This document shows, in pieces, positions 1-7,293 of a DNA stretch of 28,317 nt. A model generated the notes under the pieces. That model searched no databases. It was not told where the DNA came from and saw only the letters and a program-made list of their open reading frames with translations. The DNA comes from Candidatus Limnocylindrales bacterium (GTDB lineage: Bacteria > Chloroflexota > Limnocylindria > Limnocylindrales > CSP1-4), in the NCBI GenBank assembly GCA_030647575.1, contig JAUSJS010000182.1, forward strand, positions 1-28,317, in the 5' to 3' direction. The position numbers were made by a program, and so were the translations under genes. Each line of letters begins with the position of its first letter. Positions within the stretch are counted from its first letter, which is position 1.

Positions 1-1
1 G

Positions 2-379
2 ATCCTGGCCAGCGCCGACCTGCACGCTGCACTCGCGCTCCAGTGCAGCCGCTGCCTGCGTGAGATCACGTTCGGAGTTGATGTCCGCTTCCAGGAGGAG
101 TTCCTGCCGTCACTGGACCTGGCCACGGGGCGGCCGCTCCCCACCCTTGACGAGCAGGACGTCGCCCGGCTGAGCGACCACCATGAGCTCGATCTCAAGA
201 CATCGGTGCGTGAGGCCCTCCAGCTGGCCGAGCCGATCGCGCCGCTCTGCCGGCCTGACTGTCCGGGGCTGTGCATCGTCTGCGGCGGGCGACTCGACGA
301 AGGCACCCACGATCATCCCGACGACGAGATCGTTTCCCGCCTGGAGGCCCTTCTCGCTTTTCGGGCCGACGACGCCTGA
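2..379 (+). CDS. DUF177 / YceD-family protein (C-terminal part)
   Basis: The gene enters the window already open, so only the last 125 residues are visible and the start is missing. The fragment has a C-S-R-C pair at residues 15-18 of the visible part and, near the end, a CRPDCPGLCIVCG cluster. This is the cysteine pattern of DUF177 (YceD) proteins and probably binds zinc. In many bacteria yceD sits directly before rpmF and plsX, as here, and YceD has been linked to 23S rRNA/ribosome assembly, although its exact role is not settled. The TGA stop at 377-379 lies inside the predicted -35 element of the rpmF promoter. Family assignment is fairly sure from cysteine pattern plus context. Confidence 0.85.
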   Translation: MLASADLHAALALQCSRCLREITFGVDVRFQEEFLPSLDLATGRPLPTLDEQDVARLSDHHELDLKTSVREALQLAEPIAPLCRPDCPGLCIVCGGRLDEGTHDHPDDEIVSRLEALLAFRADDA

Positions 380-405
380 CATGGACGCCCGATTCGCGCT
401 AGACT
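376..405 (+). promoter_or_regulatory. Predicted promoter of rpmF
   Basis: CTGACA (376-381) and TAGACT (400-405) are separated by 18 nt and resemble -35 and -10 boxes of the main sigma factor. The -35 box overlaps the DUF177 stop codon. The -10 context CGCTAGACTCC is identical to the one before ffh. A Shine-Dalgarno AGGAG follows at 446-450, giving a leader of about 50 nt. Confidence 0.55.
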
Positions 406-462
406 CCGCCGTCGGTCCGGCACCAGCCGCCGCCACGACCCGAACAGGAGCACCACCACCCC

Positions 463-663
463 ATGGGTGTACCCAAGCGACGTGTCTCGCATGCCCGTCA
501 GGGTGAGCGTCGCGCGCACCTCGCGATCGACCTGCCGCATCTCGAGGAGTGCTCGCACTGCCACGAGATGAAGCTGCCGCACCACGTCTGTCCCAACTGC
601 GGTTACCACAACGGCCGACTCGCGATCCAGCTGAAGCCAGCCGCCGACGACGCCGCGCGCTGA
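463..663 (+). CDS. rpmF: 50S ribosomal protein L32
   Basis: A 66-residue protein starting MGVPKRRVSHARQGERRAH, the typical basic L32 N-terminus (normally AVPKRKTSKSR...RRAH). The zinc ribbon is complete: C30-x2-C33 and C43-x2-C46, the second within CPNCGY. It is therefore the zinc-binding (C+) form of L32. L32 is a small structural protein of the large subunit near the peptidyl transferase/exit region. The ATG at 463 has AGGAG at 446-450, 12 nt upstream. It lies between DUF177 and plsX, the classic yceD-rpmF-plsX order. The C-terminus is slightly extended (PAADDAAR). Confidence 0.97.
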   Translation: MGVPKRRVSHARQGERRAHLAIDLPHLEECSHCHEMKLPHHVCPNCGYHNGRLAIQLKPAADDAAR

Positions 664-667
664 CGCG

Positions 668-1738
668 GTGACTGCGGCGCAGCCCATGGCGCTCCGCCCG
701 GGCGGCGGTGGAGTACGCGTCGCGGTCGACGCGATGGGCGGCGATCACGGCCCAGCTGAGGTCGTCCCGGGCGCCCTCGATCACGCTCGAGCCCACTCCG
801 AGGATCGGGTGATTCTCGTCGGCGACGAGCCGACCATCCGGGCGATCGGCGGCGAACTGCCGGCGAACGTGACGATCGTCCGCGCCTCCCAGGTCATCGG
901 CATGGACGAGCATCCCGCGCTCGCCCTGCGTGAGAAGAAGGACGCCACGATCGTCGTGGCGATGGACCTGGTCAAGCGCGGCGAGGCGGACGCCGTGGTG
1001 ACCGCCGGTCACACCGGTGCCGCCATGGCCGCCGCGGTCCTGCGTCTCGGGCGATTGCCAGGCGTCGATCGACCCGCGCTGGCGGTCCAGATGATCACCG
1101 ACTCCGGCCCGATGGTGCTGCTCGACATCGGGGCCAATCCGGACTCCACGGCCGAGAACCTGGCCCAGTACGCCCGGATGGGGGCCATCTTCGCCGAGCG
1201 CGTGCTCGGCGTGGCGTCGCCGCGGGTGGCCCTCCTGTCGATCGGCGAGGAGAAAGGCAAGGGCGATGCGCGGATCCAGCGCGCCACAGAATTGCTCGAT
1301 GCCTCCGGGTTGCGCTTCGCCGGCAACGTCGAGGGCAAGGACTTGCCGCACCACCTGGCGGACGTCGTCGTATGCGACGCCGTCCTGGGCAATGTCGTGA
1401 TCAAGTTCTACGAAGGGCTGTCCGGCTTCATCTTCGACCTGTGGCGGCGCGAGCTCGATGGCTCGCTGCGCGGCCGCCTGGCCTATCTCCTGCTGCGCCC
1501 GGGCGTCGCGCGCATCCGCGACGTGTTCGACTACGAGCGGGCGGGCGGTTCGCCCTTGCTCGGGGTTCGCGGGACGGTCATCATCACCCACGGTCGAGCG
1601 AAGCGCCGGATGGTCGGCTTCGCCTGCGAGGTTGCCGCGGCGACGGCGCGCGCGGGCGTCCCCGCCCTGATCGCGGAGGCCCTCACCTCGACCGCGACGA
1701 CGGCGGCGCCACCGAACGTCGCCCAGGAGGCATTGTGA
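668..1738 (+). CDS. plsX: Phosphate acyltransferase PlsX
   Basis: PlsX converts acyl-ACP and phosphate to acyl-phosphate, the acyl donor for PlsY in the first step of phospholipid synthesis, and acts peripherally at the membrane. The 356-residue product has the N-terminal VAVDAMGGDHGP signature (about residues 18-29), the GHTGAAMAAAVLRLGRLPGVDRPALA block and the VVCDAVLGNVVIKFYEG segment, all typical of the family. Length is close to the usual 330-345. The GTG start at 668 is 4 nt after the rpmF stop; an in-frame ATG at 686 is an alternative because the first 15 residues are non-conserved and neither start has a strong Shine-Dalgarno. The stop overlaps the next start (GTGA). Its usual partners fabD/fabG are not next to it. 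Confidence 0.96.
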   Translation: MTAAQPMALRPGGGGVRVAVDAMGGDHGPAEVVPGALDHARAHSEDRVILVGDEPTIRAIGGELPANVTIVRASQVIGMDEHPALALREKKDATIVVAMDLVKRGEADAVVTAGHTGAAMAAAVLRLGRLPGVDRPALAVQMITDSGPMVLLDIGANPDSTAENLAQYARMGAIFAERVLGVASPRVALLSIGEEKGKGDARIQRATELLDASGLRFAGNVEGKDLPHHLADVVVCDAVLGNVVIKFYEGLSGFIFDLWRRELDGSLRGRLAYLLLRPGVARIRDVFDYERAGGSPLLGVRGTVIITHGRAKRRMVGFACEVAAATARAGVPALIAEALTSTATTAAPPNVAQEAL

Positions 1739-2049
1739 GCGGCCCGGAGCTGACGGTCGGACGGGGCGTCATCGCCGAGCTGGTGCGCCTCGCGGCGTTC
1801 GAAGTCCCGGGCGTCGCCCGCGTCGGTCGCGGCGGCGCCGCCTGGCGGCGGTTCCTGGGTGGGCCGGCCGTTTCCGTGCAGGTTCGCAACGATCGGGTCC
1901 TCGTCCGGTTGTGGGTCGTGGCTCGTCCCGGCCAAGCCCTCGGGCCACTCGCGGGCCAGGTCCGAGCCGCTGTCGCCGCGACCGTCGAGCGCCTCCTCGG
2001 CCTCGACCTCGGGGCGCTGACCGTCCTGGTCGATGGCGTCGGGGGCTGA
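1735..2049 (+). CDS. Asp23/Gls24 (DUF322, YqhY-like) family protein
   Basis: A 104-residue protein with the Asp23/Gls24 layout: GRGVIAELVRLAAFEVPGVARV at the N-terminus, then a beta-rich segment (VSVQVRNDRVLVRLWVVARPG) and a C-terminal helix plus strand (VRAAVAATVERLLGLDLGALTVLVDGV). It is shorter than Staphylococcus Asp23 and matches the small YqhY type. In Bacillus, yqhY lies directly before nusB, and the same pairing occurs here; YqhY is linked to control of fatty acid synthesis, which fits the plsX/acpP surroundings. The GTG start overlaps the plsX TGA and has a strong AGGAGG at 1725-1730. Molecular function is unknown. Confidence 0.82.
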   Translation: MSGPELTVGRGVIAELVRLAAFEVPGVARVGRGGAAWRRFLGGPAVSVQVRNDRVLVRLWVVARPGQALGPLAGQVRAAVAATVERLLGLDLGALTVLVDGVGG

Positions 2050-2557
2050 CCGCGTCCGCGGCCGGCGGACCGGCCGACGGTTGGCCCTGGCGGCCGTCTT
2101 CGAGGCGGATTTCGGGCAGCGAACGGCCGATGCCGTGCTCGAACGCCACCTGGCCGAGGAGGAACGTGACGACAACGCCGCCGCCCTGGCCCGCGAGCTG
2201 GTCGCCGCCGAGATGCTCCATCGTGACGCCATCGATGCCGAGATCACGCAGCGGGCGCCGCAGTATCCGGTCACCGGATTGGCGCGGATGGACCGAGCGC
2301 TGCTCCGTACCGCCATATCCGAGGTGCTACACTCGGCCACGCCGGCCCGGGTGGCGATCGCCGAGTGGGTCGAGCTGGCACGGACCTACAGTGGAGATCC
2401 GATGCGACGCCTGATGAATGGCGTCCTTGGGAGCATCGCAGCCAGCGGCGGCCCGCCGACGGCATCATCACCAAGCTCCGAGGAGGGAGTCAGTGGCAAC
2501 AACGTACGAGCGCCTCAAGAAGATCGTCGTCGAGCAGCTCGGCGCCGACGAGGATGA
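2033..2557 (+). CDS. nusB: Transcription antitermination factor NusB
   Basis: NusB pairs with NusE (S10), binds boxA RNA and supports antitermination on rRNA operons. The 174-residue product shows the family pattern: RRLALAAVFEADFG (about 15-28), ITQRAPQYPVTGLARMDRALLRTAISEVL (71-99), then ARVAIAEWVELARTYSGDPMRRLMNGVLGSIA (105-136), equivalent to the family motif FVNGVL. A normal NusB would end near residue 137; here a Ser/Pro then Arg-rich tail of about 38 residues continues, its last 21 codons overlapping acpP in another frame. The ATG at 2033 overlaps the Asp23-family gene by 17 nt. The tail may be real or may reflect a sequencing frameshift near the end; the core assignment is secure. Confidence 0.9.
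   Translation: MASGADRVRGRRTGRRLALAAVFEADFGQRTADAVLERHLAEEERDDNAAALARELVAAEMLHRDAIDAEITQRAPQYPVTGLARMDRALLRTAISEVLHSATPARVAIAEWVELARTYSGDPMRRLMNGVLGSIAASGGPPTASSPSSEEGVSGNNVRAPQEDRRRAARRRRG
2325..2333 (+). promoter_or_regulatory. Predicted extended -10 promoter inside nusB, reading towards acpP
   Basis: TGC followed by TACACT (2328-2333) forms an extended -10 box, the same TGCTACACTC sequence as before rpsB. No good -35 box is visible 16-18 nt upstream. It would give acpP and downstream genes a start site independent of plsX, with a leader of about 150 nt. Confidence 0.35.
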
Positions 2558-2729
2558 GGTCAAGCCTGAGGCGTCGTTCGTCGATGACCTGAACGCCGAC
2601 TCACTCGACCTCGTCGAGCTCATCATGAGCCTCGAAGAGGAGTTCGGGACGGAGATCTCGGACGAGGATGCGGAGAAGATCCGCACCGTCCAGGACGCCG
2701 TCGAGTACATCGACGAGCGGTCGTCCTAG
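2493..2729 (+). CDS. acpP: Acyl carrier protein
   Basis: A 78-residue acidic protein with the carrier site DDLNADSLDLVELIM; Ser37 of the DSL motif is the predicted 4'-phosphopantetheine attachment point. ACP carries growing acyl chains in type II fatty acid synthesis and also feeds PlsX, encoded upstream. Length is standard. The GTG start at 2493 is chosen because it gives the normal N-terminus (ATTYERLKKIVVEQLG) and follows AGGAGGG at 2481-2487. The start lies inside the nusB tail in a different frame. Downstream is rnc, giving the common acpP-rnc-smc order. Confidence 0.97.
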   Translation: MATTYERLKKIVVEQLGADEDEVKPEASFVDDLNADSLDLVELIMSLEEEFGTEISDEDAEKIRTVQDAVEYIDERSS

Positions 2730-2754
2730 CGAGATCCGGCCGAGCCGCGGCCGG

Positions 2755-3483
2755 ATGGCGAGCATCGTGCGTCCCGCCGAGGCCCTGGCGGCCCGACTCG
2801 GCCTGCCGGTCCAGGACCTGGACCTGCTCGAGCAGGCACTGGTCCACTCGAGCTGGCATCACGAGCACCGCGACGGTGCGCCCGGCCACAACGAACGCCT
2901 CGAGTTCCTGGGCGACGCCGCGGTAAACCTCGCGATCTCGGAAGCCCTCTACCTGCGCCACCCGGGCGATGACGAGGGTTATTTGTCTGCCCGCCGCGCC
3001 GCGATCGTTTCGACGGTCGGGCTGGCCCGACTGGCGGGGCGCATCGACCTCGGCCGGTTCCTCCTTCTCGGCGAGGGTGAAGCCCAGCGCAGTGGTCGGC
3101 GCCGTCCGTCGCTCCTGGCGTCCACCTTCGAGGCCGTGGCGGGCGCGCTCTATCTGGATCTCGGGCTCGCCGCGGTGCGAGACTGGCTGATCTCGCTGGC
3201 GGAACCCGAGCTGAGCGCCGAAGCGCCGATCGGATCGCTCAAGAGCCCCAAGAGCCGGCTTCAGGAATACACCCAGCGACGCTCCGGAGACCGTCCGACC
3301 TACCGCCTCCTCGACGCGACCGGGCCGGATCATGAGAAGTCGTTCCGGATCGAGGTCTGGGTCGACGGTACGTTGCTCGGCGTTGGCGAGGGCCCGTCAC
3401 GACGCACGGCCGAGACAGCTGCCGCCTCCCAGGCTCTGGAGCGGCTGCGCGCGATCGCTGAGTCGGACGGATCGGGCGCATGA
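2755..3483 (+). CDS. rnc: Ribonuclease III
   Basis: RNase III cuts double-stranded RNA, including rRNA precursors, as a homodimer. The 242-residue product has the signature NERLEFLGDAAV (residues 46-57) with catalytic E47, E50 and D54, a second metal-site segment LLASTFEAVAGALY (120-133) with E126, and a C-terminal dsRNA-binding domain (about 164-233, starting SPKSRLQEY and including GPSRRTAETAAASQAL). The residue equivalent to E. coli Asp114 is Ser123 here, an unusual change at a metal-binding position. The ATG at 2755 gives the normal length; it has no clear Shine-Dalgarno, and a GTG at 2767 is possible. Its stop overlaps the smc start (ATGA). Confidence 0.96.
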   Translation: MASIVRPAEALAARLGLPVQDLDLLEQALVHSSWHHEHRDGAPGHNERLEFLGDAAVNLAISEALYLRHPGDDEGYLSARRAAIVSTVGLARLAGRIDLGRFLLLGEGEAQRSGRRRPSLLASTFEAVAGALYLDLGLAAVRDWLISLAEPELSAEAPIGSLKSPKSRLQEYTQRRSGDRPTYRLLDATGPDHEKSFRIEVWVDGTLLGVGEGPSRRTAETAAASQALERLRAIAESDGSGA

Positions 3484-6400
3484 CGCCTGAGCGCCTGCTG
3501 GTCGGAGACCTGCCAGGCCCGGGGCGTCGGGCCGAGCCGCGCCTGCTGGCCCTGCGCGTCCACGGCTTCAAATCGTTCGCGGAGCGGACGAACGTGGAGT
3601 TCGGACCGGGGATCAGCGCCGTGGTGGGGCCCAACGGATCCGGCAAGAGCAATCTCGCCGACGCGCTGCGCTGGGCGCTGGGCGAACAGGGGCGCGCGTT
3701 GCGCTCGCGCAAAGCGGAGGACGTCATCTGGGCCGGCTCGGAGAAGAGGCCCGCCCAGGGCATGGCCGACGTCAGCCTCGTCATCGACAACGCCGATGGG
3801 CTTCTCCCGGTCGAGTACCAGGTCCTGGAGCTGGGCCGGCGCCTGTATCGCTCGGGCGAGAACGACTACCTGCTCAACAAGACGCGTATCCGGCTGCGCG
3901 ATCTGGTCGACCTGCTCGACTCGGCGCATCTGGCCGACAACGCCTTCCTGTTCATCGGCCAGGGGATGGTCGACCAGGCCCTGGCCCTGCGGCCGGAGGA
4001 GCGGCGTCCGCTCTTCGACGAGGTCGCCGGGGTTCGCCGCCATGAGCGCCGCCGGCGCCGTGCCGAGGAGCAACTGACCGAATCGGAGGCAAACCTGGCC
4101 CGCGTCGAGGACATCCTCGGCGAGCTGCGCCCACAGGCCAGACGGCTTGCCGCCCAGGCCGAGCAGCAGGCGACACGTGAAACGACCGCCGACGAGCTGG
4201 CCGCCGCGCTTCTCTCGGCAATGCACGCGCGCTGGTTCGAGGCGGCCGGGCGGGTCGCCGCGACCACCCAGGCTCGCGAGCGAGTGCAGGCCGGGGTAGG
4301 TCACGCGATGGCCGAGCTGGGCGTCGCAGAGTCGGCCGCGGCCGCGCTGGCCCACGAGCTCTCGGCGCGGGTCGCGGTCGAGCGTGAACGAGGTGACGCG
4401 CTCGAGGCCGCCCAGGCAGGCGTGAATACAGCCCGCCTGCGCGATGCGCGGCTCGCCTCCGAGTTCCAAGCGCTCGATCGAGAGCGTGGGCGTCTGATCG
4501 AGGAACGATCGGGAGCTGAGGCCGAGCTCGCTGCGGCAGGCCGGACACTGGCCGCGCCGACGCCATCCCGCGATCTCGATCTCGAGGCAGCGCTCGACGA
4601 AGCCGAGCGCGCGCTGGCCGGAGCCCTCGAGGAACTGGCCGCGCTGCGCGGCGCCCAACAGGCGCATGGCCAGGAGCTGGCGGCCCTGCGCCGGGCAGCC
4701 TCGGCACGCCAGGCCGAGGCCGACACGGCGCGCCGCCGCTTGGCCGACGCCGACCGCCGGCTCGCCGAGGAGACGGAGCAGGTCACATCCGTGGCCGCGC
4801 GTCGAAGCGAGCTCGAAGCGTCACTCGGTGCCGCCAGGGCATCGCTGGTCGCCGCCCAGGAGACGGAGCGAGTGGTCGCGGCGCGGCGCGAGGCGGCTCG
4901 GGAGCGAGCGACCCGGGCGGATGCGGCTCGCGCCTCGGCCGACGACTGGGTGGTCAGCGCCGGCGCAGCCCTCGCCTCGGTACGTGGCCGACTGGACGCC
5001 CTCGAGGCCCGCCTTGCCGAGGAAGAATCGCGGGGCATCGCCCGGGCAGCTCGGCGCCTGGGCGGTCGGCGGCTCGACGAAGACCTGGTCGTCGATCCTG
5101 CCTTCCGGCAGGCCGCCGAGGCCGCCCTCGCGGAGGCGACTCGAGCGTATGTCGTTGGCATCGAGGCGGTCCCGACGTTGGCTCGGGAACGCGGCTCCCT
5201 GGTGGTTGCAGAGCGGGCGGCCGTGGCCGCGAGCAGCGACGATGTCCGCGAGCGACGCTTCCGGGAGCGGCTGGCCGCGGCGGGCGGCGGAACCCTCGAC
5301 GCGTCCGTCCGCCGCGATGCGAACGGTGCCGCACGACGGTTGCTCGCTCGGTCGGCCTGGCTCCCCGACCTCGCGGGCTGCCTCGCGATCCAGCCGTCGC
5401 TGCCACCCGGCTGGGTGGCGGTACCGCGGGATGGCAGCGCGGTCGTGACGGACCTGGGGGTCACGCTGGGGGCGACCGAGTCGGTACTCGAGCGACGCGC
5501 GGAGGTCGTCCGGTTGACCGGCTCATCGGAGACCCTCGAATCCGACCTGGCTCGCCGGCGCGACGCCGCCGCCGCCGCGGGAACCGAAGCGAGCGCCGCC
5601 TCGGCCGACGTCGAGGCCGCACGCACAGAGGAGGGCCGTGCAGGCGCCGCTCGACGCGCGGCCGAGGAAGCCGAGCGACTCTCAGCGCGCCAGCTCGATA
5701 CGGTGGCTCGCGAGGCGGCCTGGCACGAGGCACAGGTCGAGCGACTGACGACCGATCTAGATCGCGCTCGCGTGGCCATGACGTCGCTTGAGCCGGAGAC
5801 ACCCCAATTGGAGGCGCCCGCCCCGATGTCGATGGGTGCCGATCCGGCCGTAGGGGCGCCCGACGGCGCCGGCCTCGCCGCCTGGGAGGCGCGCGCCGTC
5901 GAGCTGCGTGCCCGGCGCGACCGGCTGGCCGAGGAAGTGGCCGACCGGGACGCAACACGGCGCGACGCCGAGCACCGACGAGCGCGCGCGGAGGCCTCGC
6001 TGGCCATGGCCGAGGAGCGCCTGGGCCGAGCCGAACAGGAGCTCGCCGCCGTGGTCGACCGTGAGCGAACCCTCGCCGAGGAACGCGACGCCCTGCGCGA
6101 TGAGATCGCGGCGAGCGCGGCCCGCGAAACGGCGGCACGGGAAGCTCTGGCCGCCGTCCGTACCGCCGATGCGGCCGATCGCGGTCGCCTCGATCCCGCG
6201 GAGCGCGACACATCGGCCGCGCGCGAGCGGCTGCGGATGGCCGACGACCGCCTCCGTGCCGCCGACCATGCGGATCTCGAGGCCCGACTCGGGCTCGACG
6301 CGCTCCGCGAAGGCGTCATCGTCGAGTTGGCAGGACTCGGTGAGCTGGCGCTCGGACACCTGGCGGCAGCCGCCGGCACCGAAGTGGCGGGTCGCCCCCA

Positions 6401-7271
6401 GGTCCATGGCGGCGCTACGCCGCTCGAGCCCGCAGCCGTGCAGGCCGCCCACGCCGGCTCCGACGAGGCGGCGGTCTCCGACGAGGCGGGGGTCTCCGAC
6501 GAGGTCGCGGCGCTGGAAGCTGCCCTCGGGTTGGTCGCCGCGATCTGGGCGAGCCAACCGCCCGCCGAGCCGCCGCCGAGCCCGGCCCGGCTCGGGCAGC
6601 TCCGACGGCGATTCCACGAATTCGGAGCTGTTAATCCGTATGCGGTCGACGAATACGCGGCACTCAAGGCCAGGCTGGAGACGCTCGAGACACAGGCCGC
6701 GGACCTGCATACGGCGATCGCCCGGACTCGCGATCTGATCAGCGAGCTGGACACGATGATCGGCGACCGCTTCCAGGCAACCTTCCGGGCGCTCGAGACG
6801 GCGTTCGCGACCCGCTTCGAGCAGCTCTTCGGAGGCGGATTCGCGAGGTTGTCGCTCACCGACCCGGCCGCCATCGGCTCGAGCGGCATCGAGATCGTAG
6901 CGCGACCGCCGGGCAAGAAGGCGCAGGCACTGGCCATGCTCTCGGGCGGGGAGCGGGCGCTGACGGCGGTCGCGCTCCTGTTCGCGATGCTCGAGGTCCG
7001 ACCCGTCCCGTTCTGCGTCCTTGACGAGGTCGACGCGGCCCTGGACGAGGCCAACATCGGGCGTTTCGCCGAGGCCCTGCGCAGCCTCGCCCATCAGACC
7101 CAGTTCATCGTGATCACCCACAACCGGGGCACGATCGAGGCGGCCGACGCCCTCTATGGTGTCACCTCCGGCGACGATTCGGTGAGCCGGGTGATCAGCC
7201 TCCGGCTGGACGAGGCGCAGGCAATGGCGGCGGTCGATCGCCCCGAGCTCGTGCCGGCGGGCCAGCTGTGA
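3480..7271 (+). CDS. smc: Chromosome segregation protein SMC
   Basis: SMC is the ATPase arm protein of the bacterial condensin complex (with ScpA/ScpB). At 1263 residues it is slightly longer than usual (about 1170-1200). Visible parts: a non-conserved leader (1-21); the N-terminal ATPase half with LRVHGFKSF and Walker A GPNGSGKS (50-57); a very Ala/Arg/Glu-rich coiled coil; a divergent hinge (about 525-668); a second coil broken by a Pro-rich stretch and by the in-frame repeat SDEAAV/SDEAGV/SDEVA; then the C-terminal half with the ABC signature LSGGE (1154-1158), Walker B ending in D1182-E1183 (CVLDEVDAALDE) and the ITHN switch histidine. The start overlaps the rnc stop. Function is sure; the hinge lacks easily recognised glycine motifs. 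Confidence 0.96.
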   Translation: MTPERLLVGDLPGPGRRAEPRLLALRVHGFKSFAERTNVEFGPGISAVVGPNGSGKSNLADALRWALGEQGRALRSRKAEDVIWAGSEKRPAQGMADVSLVIDNADGLLPVEYQVLELGRRLYRSGENDYLLNKTRIRLRDLVDLLDSAHLADNAFLFIGQGMVDQALALRPEERRPLFDEVAGVRRHERRRRRAEEQLTESEANLARVEDILGELRPQARRLAAQAEQQATRETTADELAAALLSAMHARWFEAAGRVAATTQARERVQAGVGHAMAELGVAESAAAALAHELSARVAVERERGDALEAAQAGVNTARLRDARLASEFQALDRERGRLIEERSGAEAELAAAGRTLAAPTPSRDLDLEAALDEAERALAGALEELAALRGAQQAHGQELAALRRAASARQAEADTARRRLADADRRLAEETEQVTSVAARRSELEASLGAARASLVAAQETERVVAARREAARERATRADAARASADDWVVSAGAALASVRGRLDALEARLAEEESRGIARAARRLGGRRLDEDLVVDPAFRQAAEAALAEATRAYVVGIEAVPTLARERGSLVVAERAAVAASSDDVRERRFRERLAAAGGGTLDASVRRDANGAARRLLARSAWLPDLAGCLAIQPSLPPGWVAVPRDGSAVVTDLGVTLGATESVLERRAEVVRLTGSSETLESDLARRRDAAAAAGTEASAASADVEAARTEEGRAGAARRAAEEAERLSARQLDTVAREAAWHEAQVERLTTDLDRARVAMTSLEPETPQLEAPAPMSMGADPAVGAPDGAGLAAWEARAVELRARRDRLAEEVADRDATRRDAEHRRARAEASLAMAEERLGRAEQELAAVVDRERTLAEERDALRDEIAASAARETAAREALAAVRTADAADRGRLDPAERDTSAARERLRMADDRLRAADHADLEARLGLDALREGVIVELAGLGELALGHLAAAAGTEVAGRPQVHGGATPLEPAAVQAAHAGSDEAAVSDEAGVSDEVAALEAALGLVAAIWASQPPAEPPPSPARLGQLRRRFHEFGAVNPYAVDEYAALKARLETLETQAADLHTAIARTRDLISELDTMIGDRFQATFRALETAFATRFEQLFGGGFARLSLTDPAAIGSSGIEIVARPPGKKAQALAMLSGGERALTAVALLFAMLEVRPVPFCVLDEVDAALDEANIGRFAEALRSLAHQTQFIVITHNRGTIEAADALYGVTSGDDSVSRVISLRLDEAQAMAAVDRPELVPAGQL
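6459..6503 (+). repeat. 2.5-copy 18-nt in-frame tandem repeat within smc
   Basis: Units at 6459-6476 and 6477-6494 plus a half unit to 6503 each begin TCCGACGAGG and encode SDEAAV, SDEAGV and SDEVA. The repeat keeps the frame and lies in the C-terminal coiled-coil arm, where length changes in whole codons are tolerated. Confidence 0.8.
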
Positions 7272-7293
7272 ATTACGTCTAGGCGACCGGATC

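Noticed and set aside
110..1591. 493-codon minus-strand open frame across rpmF and plsX
   Set aside because: Antisense to two well-conserved genes, low-complexity, no motif.
4301..7057. 918-codon open frame on the minus strand opposite smc
   Set aside because: It is the Ser/Ala/Arg-rich antisense shadow of a GC-rich coding region; smc on the + strand has clear motifs.
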